Positions 52,690 to 62,034 of a DNA stretch of 64,000 bases are shown here, piece after piece (position 1 is the first letter of the stretch; the number at the start of each line of letters is the position of its first letter). A model generated the notes under the pieces. That model was not told where the DNA came from, searched no databases, and saw only the letters and a program-made list of their open reading frames with translations. The stretch is taken from NCBI RefSeq assembly GCF_018614655.1, contig NZ_JAGGOG010000018.1:228533-292532 (forward strand), in the 5' to 3' direction. This DNA is from Pseudomonas fluorescens. GTDB lineage: Bacteria; Pseudomonadota; Gammaproteobacteria; Pseudomonadales; Pseudomonadaceae. A program made the translations under genes and the position numbers.

Positions 52690-53843
52690 ATCGGCCATTG
52701 TTGTGGGTCGGGCTGGTGCTCGGTTGCTTGCTGACAGCGGGCGGTCTCTACGCCTGGCACAAGGCAATTCCCTACCAGGAGGTGGTCGACCGCGGCCCCT
52801 CTCCCGAAGTCCAGGCCAATCCTTACCTCGCGGCGGAGCATTTTCTGCGTCAGCAAGGCCTGGTGGTCGAACACGCCAACGGCCTTGAACAACTGACGAG
52901 CCTTGCACCCAAGGGCAGCAGCCTGTTGTTGCTGGGCGAGCGCAGCAACATGACCCCGCGCCAGGCTGACCAACTGCTGGAATGGGCCAAGTCTGGCGGC
53001 CATCTGCTGCTGGTGGCTGAAGCGCTGTGGGATGATGAAACCGGTAAAAGCGACGATCTGTTGCTGGACCGTGTGCAACTGCGCCAAGCCTTCAGCGAGG
53101 GCTTCGACAAGCCGGTACCGGCCGGTAAAAAGCCTGCGCCTGACCTGACCAAGCTGTATGTCGACAACGAAACCCCTGCGGCCTATTTCAGCTTCGACAC
53201 CGACTTCAACCTTACCGACCCCAAGCACCTGGCCCAGTTTTCAGCCAACAGCGCCAAGGCCAGCCACTTGATGCAGGTCAATCTCGGGCAAGGGAGCGTC
53301 ACGGTGGTCACCGACAGCGACTTGTGGAAAAACCGCAATATCGGTCGGCACGATAACGCCTGGTTGCTGTGGTACCTGAACCAGGGCACCACCGTCACAC
53401 TGCTGTTCAACAGCGACGTTGATGACTTTTTCAGCCTGTTGCTGCGTTACTTTCCTCAAGCCCTGACGGCGCTCGCGGCGCTGATAGCCTTGGGTTTGTG
53501 GCACGCGGGCATGCGCCAGGGACCGATTCAACCACCCGCCTCCAGGGCGCGCCGGCAATTGCAGGAGCACTTGAAAGCCAGCGCTGACTTCCTGCTGCGC
53601 CGCAGCGGACAAAACAGTCTGTTGCAGGCCCTGCAGCACGACATCCTGCGTACCGCCCGGCGCCGCCATCCCGGCTTCGAACACCTCGACACCGCTGAAC
53701 AGTGGCAGGCCCTTGAACGCCTGACCCGCCAACCCACCCTTGTCATCAGCCAGGCCCTCGGCCCACTCCCGGCAAAACGACTTTCCAGCGCCGACTTCAG
53801 CCGCCAGGTGGCGTGCCTGCAAACCCTCAGGAACGCCCTGTGA
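52686..53843 (+). CDS. DUF4350-domain membrane protein
   Basis: A 385-residue protein with an N-terminal anchor (about 5-25, LWVGLVLGCLLTAGGLYAW), a DUF4350 domain (about 35-240) and a second helix near 255-275 (PQALTALAALIALGLWHAG) followed by a cytoplasmic tail. The start at 52686 overlaps the DUF4129 stop (ATGA). In intact clusters MoxR and DUF58 genes follow directly; here 3.1 kb of other DNA intervenes. Confidence 0.87.
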   Translation: MNRPLLWVGLVLGCLLTAGGLYAWHKAIPYQEVVDRGPSPEVQANPYLAAEHFLRQQGLVVEHANGLEQLTSLAPKGSSLLLLGERSNMTPRQADQLLEWAKSGGHLLLVAEALWDDETGKSDDLLLDRVQLRQAFSEGFDKPVPAGKKPAPDLTKLYVDNETPAAYFSFDTDFNLTDPKHLAQFSANSAKASHLMQVNLGQGSVTVVTDSDLWKNRNIGRHDNAWLLWYLNQGTTVTLLFNSDVDDFFSLLLRYFPQALTALAALIALGLWHAGMRQGPIQPPASRARRQLQEHLKASADFLLRRSGQNSLLQALQHDILRTARRRHPGFEHLDTAEQWQALERLTRQPTLVISQALGPLPAKRLSSADFSRQVACLQTLRNAL

Positions 53844-53973
53844 TCCGGTGTTGACGACCGTTAGATATGTGCCCTATCAGGAACCGCCCCAAGACGTTCA
53901 TAGGCAAGGTGCCGAGACTGTTTTTGGTCAACCCGGACGTTCAAATCAATACCCCAGACCAGTAAGCGGTCTT

Positions 53974-54849
53974 CTATCCCTTTAGTACCAGAGACATGTC
54001 AGGGTATCTGGCGCACATGAAATCGACGAAGGCGCGAACCTTCGGAGCAGTAAGGCGCCTGGAGGTGTGCAAGACCCACAACTCGGGTTCTACACCCGAT
54101 ACCGTGCCCCACTGGACCAACTCGCCACAGGCCAGTTGGTTCCATGCGATGGACTGTGGAATCAGGGCAACACCACCACCGGCGATAGCAGCATCGCGGA
54201 CCATCAATAGCGAAGAGAACCGCAGCTTCGGGATCGGTTCCAGGACCAACTGCCCTCCATCGAGACTCCAGTGGGTGGGCTGGAAACTCGAAGTTACGAT
54301 GCCTGGAATAGGTCTGATTGCGCCGGGCATCGGCTTAGGTACTTCTGGCGCAGCCACGACTACCAGCCGGTCTTTGGCGAAGCACCGGCCGACCAAACTG
54401 CTGTCTGGGCTCGGGTTGATCCGGATGGCGACGTCAAATTGTTCTTCCACAAGGTCAACCAGACGATCCTCCGCCACGACTTCGATTTCGACCTCCGGGT
54501 AGGCGGTACAGAATTCGGCGCCAATGCGGCCCATTGCAAGCTGGGAGAACAGGACTGGGGAGGCGACACGCAAGCGTCCGCGTGGCGTCGAAACGCCCTC
54601 ACGGGCCGCAGCCATGGCTTCGGCCACCTCGCCCAGCGGACCTTCTGTTCGAGCCATCAGCCTTTCGCCGGCCTCAGTGAGCTTCAGGCCACGAGCGCTG
54701 CGCTCTATCAGCCTCACGCCCAGTTGTTCCTCAAGGTCGCTGATTCGGCGCGATAGCGTTGCTTTGGATATGCCGCTCGCACGGCTCGCCTTTCCGAGCC
54801 CCTCATTCGTTGCGACGAGCGTGAAATCGATCAAAGCGTTCAGGCTCAT
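53974..54849 (-). CDS. LysR-family regulator divergent from an NmrA gene
   Basis: A 291-residue LysR regulator of the group that often pairs with oxidoreductases. The winged HTH (residues 2-60) has FTLVATNEGLGKASRASGIS and KATLSRRISDLEEQLGVRL; the effector domain runs from about 88 to 290. The start at 54849 (MSLNALIDFTLV) is family-based. The start-to-start gap to the NmrA gene is 231 bp and should hold shared operators. It belongs to the insertion that splits the MoxR cluster. Confidence 0.9.
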   Translation of the reverse strand: MSLNALIDFTLVATNEGLGKASRASGISKATLSRRISDLEEQLGVRLIERSARGLKLTEAGERLMARTEGPLGEVAEAMAAAREGVSTPRGRLRVASPVLFSQLAMGRIGAEFCTAYPEVEIEVVAEDRLVDLVEEQFDVAIRINPSPDSSLVGRCFAKDRLVVVAAPEVPKPMPGAIRPIPGIVTSSFQPTHWSLDGGQLVLEPIPKLRFSSLLMVRDAAIAGGGVALIPQSIAWNQLACGELVQWGTVSGVEPELWVLHTSRRLTAPKVRAFVDFMCARYPDMSLVLKG

Positions 54850-55080
54850 AGGTGTTCCACTTTTGAAACGAAGTGTCTGCATTTTGGCGTCTGCGCTTTA
54901 CCTGCGCAACAGCATATCTTCTCGTCATCGGAACTCGATACGAGGTGTCGGCACGTCACTACCCGACATCCTCGCGCGCACGCCGGCGAATCGTCGGGGC
55001 CTCTGGCTCATGAACAAACCTGACCCCGAGCTACTGGCGCCGCTAACCCATTCAATACTCTCAAGGCAGGAGCTTCAAAA

Positions 55081-55950
55081 ATGAGCATTCTCGTAATCGG
55101 TGCCACGGGCACCATTGGTTCACTCATCACTCAAGGCCTTGCCGACGCAGGCGCCGAGGTCAAAGCCCTTGTGCGCCAACCGGGTAAGCGGGCCTTCCCC
55201 GCAGGCGTCACTGAAGTTGTCGCAGACCTCACCGATGTGCCGTCGATGCGCGTCGCGCTGTCGTCGGTGCGTACGCTGTTCCTGCTCAACGCTGTTACGC
55301 CCGACGAAGTCACGCAAGCGCTCATCACGCTGAACCTCGCTCAGGAGGCTGGCATCGAGCGCATCGTCTACCTGTCGGTGATCCATGCAGACAAATTCAC
55401 CAATGTTCCGCACTTCACCGGCAAGCATACGGTTGAGCGCATGATCGAGAGCCTCGACATCCCCGCAACTATTCTGCGACCAGCTTATTTCATGCAAAAC
55501 GAGCGCATGGTCCAACAGACGATTCAGAACTACTCGGTATACCCGATGCCAATCGGCTCGGCGGGTGTCTCGATGATAGATGCGCGCGACATCGCCGATA
55601 TTGCCGTTGCAGAGTTGCTGCGACGCGACAAGGCACCGTCCGCCCTGGATCGTGTAACGCTGGAGTTGGTCGGGCCACAAGCACTGACAGGTGCCAGCGT
55701 GGCGAAAGCCTGGAGCGCCGCCCTGGATCGCGAGATCGCCTACGGTGGTGACGATGTAGCGGCCTTCGAAGGACAACTAGCTTCGTACGGCCCCGCCTGG
55801 TTGGCTTACGACATGCGCCTGATGATGGCGGGTATCCAAAAGTTCGGCATGCAAGCAACTGAAGGAACGGTGGGCCGACTGGAGGCGATCATCGGGCACC
55901 CGCTGCGCACCTATGAGGACTTCGTCCACGAAGCCATTGCCGGGGCTTAA
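55081..55950 (+). CDS. NmrA-like NAD(P)-binding oxidoreductase
   Basis: A 289-residue atypical short-chain reductase. The N-terminal nucleotide motif is G7ATGTIG13 in SILVIGATGTIGSLITQG, with HADKFTNVPHFTGKHTVERM as the NmrA/HSCARG-type substrate loop. Such proteins act as NADP(H) sensors or quinone reductases. The ATG follows GGCAGGAGCTTCAAAA. It is probably activated by the divergent LysR protein. Confidence 0.88.
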   Translation: MSILVIGATGTIGSLITQGLADAGAEVKALVRQPGKRAFPAGVTEVVADLTDVPSMRVALSSVRTLFLLNAVTPDEVTQALITLNLAQEAGIERIVYLSVIHADKFTNVPHFTGKHTVERMIESLDIPATILRPAYFMQNERMVQQTIQNYSVYPMPIGSAGVSMIDARDIADIAVAELLRRDKAPSALDRVTLELVGPQALTGASVAKAWSAALDREIAYGGDDVAAFEGQLASYGPAWLAYDMRLMMAGIQKFGMQATEGTVGRLEAIIGHPLRTYEDFVHEAIAGA

Positions 55951-56106
55951 GCTGATGCTTTATTGAGATCCTCAGCCTATGGCCATCACGGTAGGTCTGA
56001 ATGTCAGAAGCCTGAAAGTCAGGCTCTGAAGCCTTAAGCGCCCGCGGGAAAGAAACCCGGCAACAGAGGGGCCATGGCCCTTCTGTGTAGCCGGTGGCGG
56101 TGGGGG

Positions 56107-56559
56107 TCAAACCGTGACGATCATGCAGCCGATCGCGCCGGACTCATGGTAGATGACGTGGCCGCTGTTCTGCAGGGTGAACCCACGCAATGCGTTTTTG
56201 GCTACGTCGCTGTAAGCCAGGGAAACCACCCAACGGGCCTCGACGGGCTGGGTGTATTTGACAATTTTCTCGATATCCTTGCGGGTTTCCGCCATCAGCT
56301 TGTTGCCGGCGTTGGTGGCGCTCTCGACTTTCACCTCAATGGCATAACGCTCGACGTTCTGGCCGACCAGCACGTCGAGGTGCAACGCCTGGTTCGGCGG
56401 TGGGTACGGCACTTCGCGGGCAACGCCCAGATTGGCGGCACGCAGTAACATGAGAAACTCGACCTGGAACCAGACTTCCCAGGCCGCGCCCGTACTGATC
56501 GCGGCCGCGATACGTGAGTGGTCGTTCAAGATGAGATGGCTGAGTTCGGTGTTGTTCAT
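56107..56559 (-). CDS. Small PD-(D/E)XK-like nuclease-fold protein
   Basis: A 150-residue protein I do not recognise as a named family. It has the layout of a PD-(D/E)XK core: an N-terminal helix with acids (WEVWFQVEFLMLLRAANLG, E28 and E34), D62 in ALHLDVLVG, then E75-x-K77 in RYAIEVKVES and a following helix (AETRKDIEKIVKYTQ). This resembles restriction-type or repair nucleases. The start at 56559 follows AGAAGGAATGCACC; the frame is open 54 codons upstream. It faces the NmrA gene and is not near a methylase. Confidence 0.7.
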   Translation of the reverse strand: MNNTELSHLILNDHSRIAAAISTGAAWEVWFQVEFLMLLRAANLGVAREVPYPPPNQALHLDVLVGQNVERYAIEVKVESATNAGNKLMAETRKDIEKIVKYTQPVEARWVVSLAYSDVAKNALRGFTLQNSGHVIYHESGAIGCMIVTV

Positions 56560-56962
56560 GGTGCATTCCTTCTGCTGGATAGGTGCAGATAGGAACGAAC
56601 CGGCGACGCCACTGTGAATGGTGTGCGACTCGCAGCCGCAGGATTTTATTGAGGCCGGTGTTTTATCTGACGATTCGTTGAGCTGGATTTCCATCGCTTG
56701 ACGTGAAATCGCAGTGCACACCGAGCATGGAACGGGCGCGGTAAAGACCGAAGGGCGAGAACTGACCGGCGCTTGGCGGCATTACTCCGACAGAACCTGA
56801 CGGTGATGGCCTAACCTCCACTTCTGAAGATCGCGCGAAAAGAGAGGTTACTATGGAACTGCAATTGTGCAGGATGGCACTCACTCGTTCCGCCCATGAA
56901 AACTCACGAAGAACGTTCGATTAGGTAAGTATCTGTAACAACCAGTAAGGATCCGGAAAAAG
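56560..56962. promoter_or_regulatory. 403-bp region ahead of moxR
   Basis: No convincing gene was seen. A 73-codon minus-strand frame at 56663-56884 has no family features. As the right edge of the insertion that separates moxR from its usual partners, it must supply the moxR promoter. No clear -35/-10 pair was found; moxR has the ribosome site GTAAGGATCCGG. Confidence 0.35.
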
Positions 56963-57940
56963 ATGAGCGAATTTCCAGCGCAACCCCTTCAGCACGCCAG
57001 CGAGTTGGCCCAGGCCTTGCGCGTTGAGCTGCGCAAGGCGGTGATCGGCCAGGATCAGGTGATCGATGACGTACTCACTGCGCTGATCGCCGGCGGCCAT
57101 GTGCTGCTCGAGGGCGTTCCGGGCCTGGGCAAGACCCTCCTGGTGCGCGCCTTGGCGCGCTGTTTTGGTGGCGAGTTCGCGCGCATCCAGTTCACTCCGG
57201 ACTTGATGCCCAGCGACGTCACCGGCCATGCCGTGTACGACCTGCACAGCGAGCAATTCAAGCTGCGCAAAGGCCCCTTGTTCACCAACCTGCTGCTGGC
57301 CGATGAGATCAACCGCGCGCCGGCGAAAACCCAGGCGGCACTGCTGGAAGCCATGCAGGAACGCCAGGTCACCCTCGAAGGCGAAGCACTGCCCATCGGG
57401 CAACCGTTCATGGTGCTGGCCACCCAGAACCCGATCGAACAGGAAGGCACTTACCCGCTGCCCGAGGCCGAACTGGATCGCTTCATGCTCAAAGTGCGCA
57501 TGGACTACCCCGAGGCACAACAGGAACTGGACATGGTGCGTGAAGTGACCCGCTCGTCCAGGGCCGACATGCTCGACGTGCAACCACTGCGCACCGTGCT
57601 CCAGGCCGAAGACGTACTGCTGTTGCAACAGATCGCCAGCGAGCTGCCCCTGGATGAACAGGTACTCGACTATGCCGTACGCCTGGCCCGCACCACCCGT
57701 AGTTGGCCGGGCCTGACCATCGGCGCGGGGCCTCGCGCCTCCATTGCCCTAGTGCGCGGCGCACGGGCCAGGGCGCTGCTGCGCGGCGGTGAATTCGTGA
57801 CCCCCGACGACATCAAGGGCTGCGCCCTGGCAGTGTTGCGTCATCGGGTGCGCATCGCCCCGGAGCTGGACATTGACGGGCTGGAGGTGGACCAAGTACT
57901 TAAACAACTGCTGGACCAGGTCCCGGCGCCTCGGCAATGA
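56963..57940 (+). CDS. MoxR-family AAA+ ATPase
   Basis: A 325-residue AAA+ chaperone-like ATPase. Walker A is G51VPGLGKT58, Walker B LLLADEINRAPAKTQAALLE, with the arginine-finger region EAELDRFMLKVRMDYPE and a C-terminal lid (ALVRGARARALLRGGEFVTP). MoxR proteins help assemble or activate partners with VWA or DUF58 domains, here the downstream product. It is eight bases from the next gene. Confidence 0.95.
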   Translation: MSEFPAQPLQHASELAQALRVELRKAVIGQDQVIDDVLTALIAGGHVLLEGVPGLGKTLLVRALARCFGGEFARIQFTPDLMPSDVTGHAVYDLHSEQFKLRKGPLFTNLLLADEINRAPAKTQAALLEAMQERQVTLEGEALPIGQPFMVLATQNPIEQEGTYPLPEAELDRFMLKVRMDYPEAQQELDMVREVTRSSRADMLDVQPLRTVLQAEDVLLLQQIASELPLDEQVLDYAVRLARTTRSWPGLTIGAGPRASIALVRGARARALLRGGEFVTPDDIKGCALAVLRHRVRIAPELDIDGLEVDQVLKQLLDQVPAPRQ

Positions 57941-57947
57941 CCCGCCC

Positions 57948-59279
57948 ATGAAGCCCACCCGTCTGCTGCTGATCTGGCTCGGCGTATTGCTGGGGTTGAG
58001 CATTCTGCTGGGCGCCTGTACGGCGTTGCAGTTCAACGTGCCGGGCACGCTGCACTCGATCACCTGGGGCCTGCTCCTGGCTCTGCTGTTGCTGGCCCTG
58101 CTGGATGCCGTTCGCCTGCGTCGCCGACCTTCGCCACGGGTGCGACGGCAGATGCCCGGCAGCCTCGCCCTGGGACGCTGGGGAGAGGTGCGGATCACGC
58201 TTGAACACGATTACCCACAGCTATTGGCCGTAGAGGTGTTCGACCACGTGCCCGATGGCCTGACGCTGGAGAACCTGCCACAGTCCATCGAACTGCGACC
58301 CGGCGAACACAGCGAGCTGGGCTATCGCCTGCGACCGTTGCGGCGCGGGCATTTCAGTTTCGAGCGGTGTGAAGTCCACCTTCCGAGCCCTCTGGGGCTG
58401 TGGGCGGCACGACGCTTTATAAAGGCCCACGATGCGACCCGGGTCTACCCGGACTTCGCCCGTTTGTATGGTGCACAGTTGCTGGCCGTAGACAACTGGC
58501 TCAGCCAGCTCGGTGTACGCCAGCGCCAGCGTCGCGGGCTGGGTCTGGAGTTTCACCAGTTGCGTGAATTTCGCGAGGGCGACAGCCTGCGCCAGATCGA
58601 CTGGAAAGCCACCGCCCGCCAGCGTACCCCGATTGCCCGCGAGTATCAGGATGAGCGCGATCAACAGATCGTGTTCATGCTCGACTGCGGCCGGCGCATG
58701 CACAGCCAGGATGGCGAATTATCCCACTTCGATCACGCACTGAATGCCTGCCTGCTGCTCAGCTACGTCGCTTTGCGCCAGGGCGATGCCGTGGGGCTGT
58801 GCACCTTTGCTTGCGACCAGCCCCGCTACCTGGCGCCCGTCAAGGGCAGCGGCCAGCTCAACCTGTTGCTCAACACGGTGTATGACCTGAACACCACCCG
58901 ACGTGCGGCTGACTACCAGGCTGCAGCCAGCCAACTGTTGGCCCGGCAGAAGCGTCGGGCGCTGGTAATCGTGGAGAGTAATCTGCGCGATGAGGACGAT
59001 GAAGAACTGCTGACAGCGGTCAAACGTATTGGCCGCCAGCATCGGGTACTGGTGGCGAGCCTGCGGGAGGAAGTCCTGGACCAATTACGCCAGTCGCCGG
59101 TCGAAACCCTGCCCGAAGCACTGGCCTATTGTGGCACCGTCGATTACGTCAACGCCCGCAACGAACTCCATGACCGGTTGAGCGCCCACGGTCTGTCGGT
59201 GCTGGACACACAACCCTCGGAGCTCGGCGCCGCCCTGGTGACACGCTACCTGGGCTGGAAGAAAGCGGGAGTGTTATAA
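57948..59279 (+). CDS. DUF58-domain protein, MoxR partner
   Basis: A 443-residue protein with two N-terminal membrane helices (about 5-25 and 30-48), a beta-rich region and the DUF58 signature REFREGDSLRQIDWKATAR near residue 210, leading into a VWA-like domain (IVFMLDCGRRMHSQDGELSH) with a degenerate metal site. The start at 57948 is set by the first membrane helix (MKPTRLLLIWLGVLLG). MoxR-DUF58 pairs are widespread and linked to envelope stress, but the mechanism is unsettled. Confidence 0.92.
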   Translation: MKPTRLLLIWLGVLLGLSILLGACTALQFNVPGTLHSITWGLLLALLLLALLDAVRLRRRPSPRVRRQMPGSLALGRWGEVRITLEHDYPQLLAVEVFDHVPDGLTLENLPQSIELRPGEHSELGYRLRPLRRGHFSFERCEVHLPSPLGLWAARRFIKAHDATRVYPDFARLYGAQLLAVDNWLSQLGVRQRQRRGLGLEFHQLREFREGDSLRQIDWKATARQRTPIAREYQDERDQQIVFMLDCGRRMHSQDGELSHFDHALNACLLLSYVALRQGDAVGLCTFACDQPRYLAPVKGSGQLNLLLNTVYDLNTTRRAADYQAAASQLLARQKRRALVIVESNLRDEDDEELLTAVKRIGRQHRVLVASLREEVLDQLRQSPVETLPEALAYCGTVDYVNARNELHDRLSAHGLSVLDTQPSELGAALVTRYLGWKKAGVL

Positions 59280-59333
59280 AAGCGGCGCACAGCCTGATGC
59301 CCGTCAGTTAAGCGAAAGTGATTCACTGCTGGG

Positions 59334-59693
59334 CTAAGCCGAGGCCTGCAAGGGATCAAAGCTGAAGTACTGCAACAGTGCATTGATCAGTTGCCCGTAT
59401 TCGACGGGTGCTCGCAACACACTGAACCCTGAGTCGTAATGCAGTGGGTTTATATCTTCATGGCTCCACAGGCAACTGGCCGTAAGATCAACTGCCTGTA
59501 CATCGCCCTCAGGCCCGGGGATCTTCAAACGTAGCTCGAAGTCTGCGTGGACCATAATGGGCAATTGACTGATCAACATCAGACCCTCTTCAGAGACATT
59601 GCCCAAGTAACCAATGGGCCTGTCCGTCAGACGGTTGAAGACTTGCAGAAAGCAGGGCAATTGATGCCGCTCAATCCTTCGGTCGGTAAACAT
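59334..59693 (-). CDS. PilZ-domain protein
   Basis: A 119-residue stand-alone PilZ domain, a c-di-GMP receptor fold. The arginine motif is at the N-terminus (DRRIERHQ, R5/R6/R9) and the second motif is GNVSEEGLML near residues 30-39, matching the (D/N)xSxxG pattern. It resembles PA4324 of P. aeruginosa by position. It is convergent with the DUF58 gene, 54 bp apart. The start at 59693 is preferred to the one six codons upstream. Output unknown. Confidence 0.87.
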   Translation of the reverse strand: MFTDRRIERHQLPCFLQVFNRLTDRPIGYLGNVSEEGLMLISQLPIMVHADFELRLKIPGPEGDVQAVDLTASCLWSHEDINPLHYDSGFSVLRAPVEYGQLINALLQYFSFDPLQASA

Positions 59694-59920
59694 GATGAGT
59701 TCGCCATCCAATGGCCATGACTCTGGCCGCTCCAGTGATTCGGAACAGGCCGCTATGGCCTGCTCTCCCTCGATTTCGGTGCGACAACAGCAAGCGCCTT
59801 GTCACGTTACAGCTGCCGAATCCGGGTCTAGCATCCGTTCAAACAAAAAACTTGTACAAACAGACATTCAAAGATTAGCCGAAGACTGGCAAGGGGCCAG
59901 CTATGCAATGATAAATATCA

Positions 59921-60295
59921 TTACAATGATGCCGGACGCGGTCGAGCGGCACTGACGCCTGGGTAGTGCCCCAGTTGCTGCAAGGTGTCCAGACGTGCAC
60001 GTGCCCGAAAGGCATACTCGCTGGCCGGGTACTGACTGATGATGAACTGATAGGTTTGCGCCGCATCGACGAACAGCTTCTGCCGCTCCAGGCACTGCCC
60101 GCGCAGCATCGAGACCTCCGGTTGCACATAGCGCCGGGACCGACTTTCACGGTCGACCTGGGACAACTCAAGAGTTACCCGCTGACAATCGCCGACACCA
60201 TAGGCGCGATAGGCATTGTTCAAATGATGGTCCATCGACCAACGGGTACAGCCGACAACACTGACGGCCAGGGCAGCAATGATCACGATTCGCAT
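59921..60295 (-). CDS. Small lipoprotein with TPR-like repeats
   Basis: A 124-residue predicted lipoprotein. The signal sequence MRIVIIAALAVSVVGC ends in a lipobox with C16. The mature part is helical, with LNNAYRAYGVGDCQRVTLEL and LFVDAAQTYQFIISQYPASE resembling tetratricopeptide hairpins, and a basic/Pro-rich tail. It has four or more cysteines in the mature chain. The start at 60295 is the lipoprotein start. Divergent from pykA. Function unknown. Confidence 0.85.
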   Translation of the reverse strand: MRIVIIAALAVSVVGCTRWSMDHHLNNAYRAYGVGDCQRVTLELSQVDRESRSRRYVQPEVSMLRGQCLERQKLFVDAAQTYQFIISQYPASEYAFRARARLDTLQQLGHYPGVSAARPRPASL

Positions 60296-60469
60296 GGGGG
60301 TTCTCCTGTCTTGTGCAGTGTATCGACCCCTGTGCAAAAATCTTCAAGGTTGATCACCTGTCCAAACAGGTGAAAACAAGCGAAACGTCGATAAGTAGTG
60401 CAAACGAACAATGACTACAACCAAAGAGCATAGTAGCCTTCCTCAGCGCTTGAACTCAGGAGTCCGTGC

Positions 60470-61921
60470 ATGTCCGTCCGTCGTACCAAAATCGTCGCCA
60501 CCCTTGGCCCGGCCAGTAACTCGCCGGAAGTCCTCGAACAGCTGATTCTGGCTGGCCTGGACGTTGCCCGTCTGAACTTCTCCCACGGCACCCCGGACGA
60601 GCACAAGGCTCGCGCCAAGCTGGTGCGTGACCTGGCCGCCAAGCATGGCCGCTTCGTTGCACTGCTGGGTGACCTGCAAGGCCCGAAAATCCGTATCGCC
60701 AAATTTACCAACAAGCGGATCGAGCTGAAGATCGGTGACAAGTTCACCTTCTCCACCAGCCATCCGCTGACCGACGGCAACCAGCAAGTCGTGGGTATCG
60801 ACTACCCGGACCTGGTGAAAGATTGCGGCGTCGGCGACGAGCTGCTGCTGGACGACGGTCGCGTGGTCATGCGCGTCGACACCGCTACCGTCACTGAGCT
60901 GAACTGCACCGTGATCATCGGCGGCCCGCTGTCCGACCACAAAGGCATCAACCGTCGCGGCGGTGGCCTGACGGCGCCGGCCCTGACCGAGAAAGACAAG
61001 GCCGACATCAAGCTCGCCGCCGAAATGGAAGTGGACTACCTCGCCGTGTCCTTCCCGCGCGACGCCGCCGACATGGAATACGCCCGTAAGCTGCGCGATG
61101 AAGCTGGCGGTACCGCCTGGCTGGTGGCGAAGATCGAACGCGCCGAAGCCGTGGCCGATGACGAAACCCTCGACGGCCTGATCAAGGCGTCCGACGCGGT
61201 GATGGTTGCCCGTGGCGACCTGGGCGTGGAAATCGGTGACGCCGAACTGATCGGTATCCAGAAGAAGATCATCCTGCACGCTCGCCGCCACAACAAAGCG
61301 GTGATCGTGGCGACCCAGATGATGGAGTCGATGATCCAGAACCCGATGCCGACCCGCGCCGAAGTGTCCGACGTGGCCAACGCCGTGCTGGACTACACCG
61401 ACGCCGTGATGCTCTCGGCTGAAAGTGCCGCAGGCCCGTACCCTCTGGAAGCCGTCCAGGCCATGGCGCGGATCTGCGTCGGCGCTGAAAAGCACCCGAC
61501 CAGCAAGACCTCCAGCCACCGCATCGGCAAGGTGTTCGAAAGCTGCGACCAGAGCATCGCCCTGGCCGCCATGTACACCGCCAACCACTTCCCGGGCGTG
61601 AAAGCGATCATCGCCTTGACCGAAAGTGGCTACACGCCGTTGATCATGTCGCGTATCCGTTCCTCGATCCCGATCTACGCGTTCTCCCCGCACCGCGAAA
61701 CCCAGGCCCGCGCGGCCATGTTCCGTGGCGTCTACACCGTACCGTTCGACCCGGCATCGCTGCCGCCTGAGCAAGTCAGCCAGGCCGCGATCGACGAGTT
61801 GCTCAAGCGTGGCGTTGTGGAGAAAGGCGACTGGGTCATCCTGACCAAGGGCGACAGCTACCACACCATTGGTGGCACTAACGGCATGAAGATCCTGCAC
61901 GTTGGCGACAAGATGGTCTGA
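60470..61921 (+). CDS. pykA: Pyruvate kinase
   Basis: Pyruvate kinase makes ATP and pyruvate from phosphoenolpyruvate. The 483-residue protein has the N-terminal barrel start RRTKIVATLGPASNS, the ADP/Mg site LLGDLQGPKIRIAKF, the catalytic lysine region VAKIERAEAV and the signature GDLGVEIGDAELIGIQKKII. A C-terminal regulatory domain is complete. It resembles the PykA type of pseudomonads. A REPIN follows 19 bp after the stop. Confidence 0.97.
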   Translation: MSVRRTKIVATLGPASNSPEVLEQLILAGLDVARLNFSHGTPDEHKARAKLVRDLAAKHGRFVALLGDLQGPKIRIAKFTNKRIELKIGDKFTFSTSHPLTDGNQQVVGIDYPDLVKDCGVGDELLLDDGRVVMRVDTATVTELNCTVIIGGPLSDHKGINRRGGGLTAPALTEKDKADIKLAAEMEVDYLAVSFPRDAADMEYARKLRDEAGGTAWLVAKIERAEAVADDETLDGLIKASDAVMVARGDLGVEIGDAELIGIQKKIILHARRHNKAVIVATQMMESMIQNPMPTRAEVSDVANAVLDYTDAVMLSAESAAGPYPLEAVQAMARICVGAEKHPTSKTSSHRIGKVFESCDQSIALAAMYTANHFPGVKAIIALTESGYTPLIMSRIRSSIPIYAFSPHRETQARAAMFRGVYTVPFDPASLPPEQVSQAAIDELLKRGVVEKGDWVILTKGDSYHTIGGTNGMKILHVGDKMV

Positions 61922-61939
61922 GTGACACACTGAAAAACA

Positions 61940-62031
61940 ATGTGGGAGGGGGCTTGCTCCCGATAGCGGTGTGACAGTCAGCTTATCCGTCACTGATCAA
62001 CCGCCATCGGGAGCAAGCCCCCTCCCACATT
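61940..62031. repeat. REPIN with TGTGGGAGGGGGCTTGCTCC arms
   Basis: TGTGGGAGGGGGCTTGCTCC and its exact reverse complement (GGAGCAAGCCCCCTCCCACA) enclose a short spacer with cgatagcggtg / caaccgccatcg. It lies between pykA and the enoyl-CoA hydratase gene, which converge here. Confidence 0.92.
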
Positions 62032-62034
62032 TGG

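Noticed and set aside
53974..56559. A defence island or prophage remnant
   Set aside because: Only three genes are present, with no integrase, phage structural gene, tRNA attachment site or flanking direct repeats recognised. A simple insertion or rearrangement is the safer reading.
56663..56884. A 73-codon minus-strand frame before moxR
   Set aside because: No ribosome site, no recognised motif and no co-oriented partner; considered only as possible and left as intergenic.
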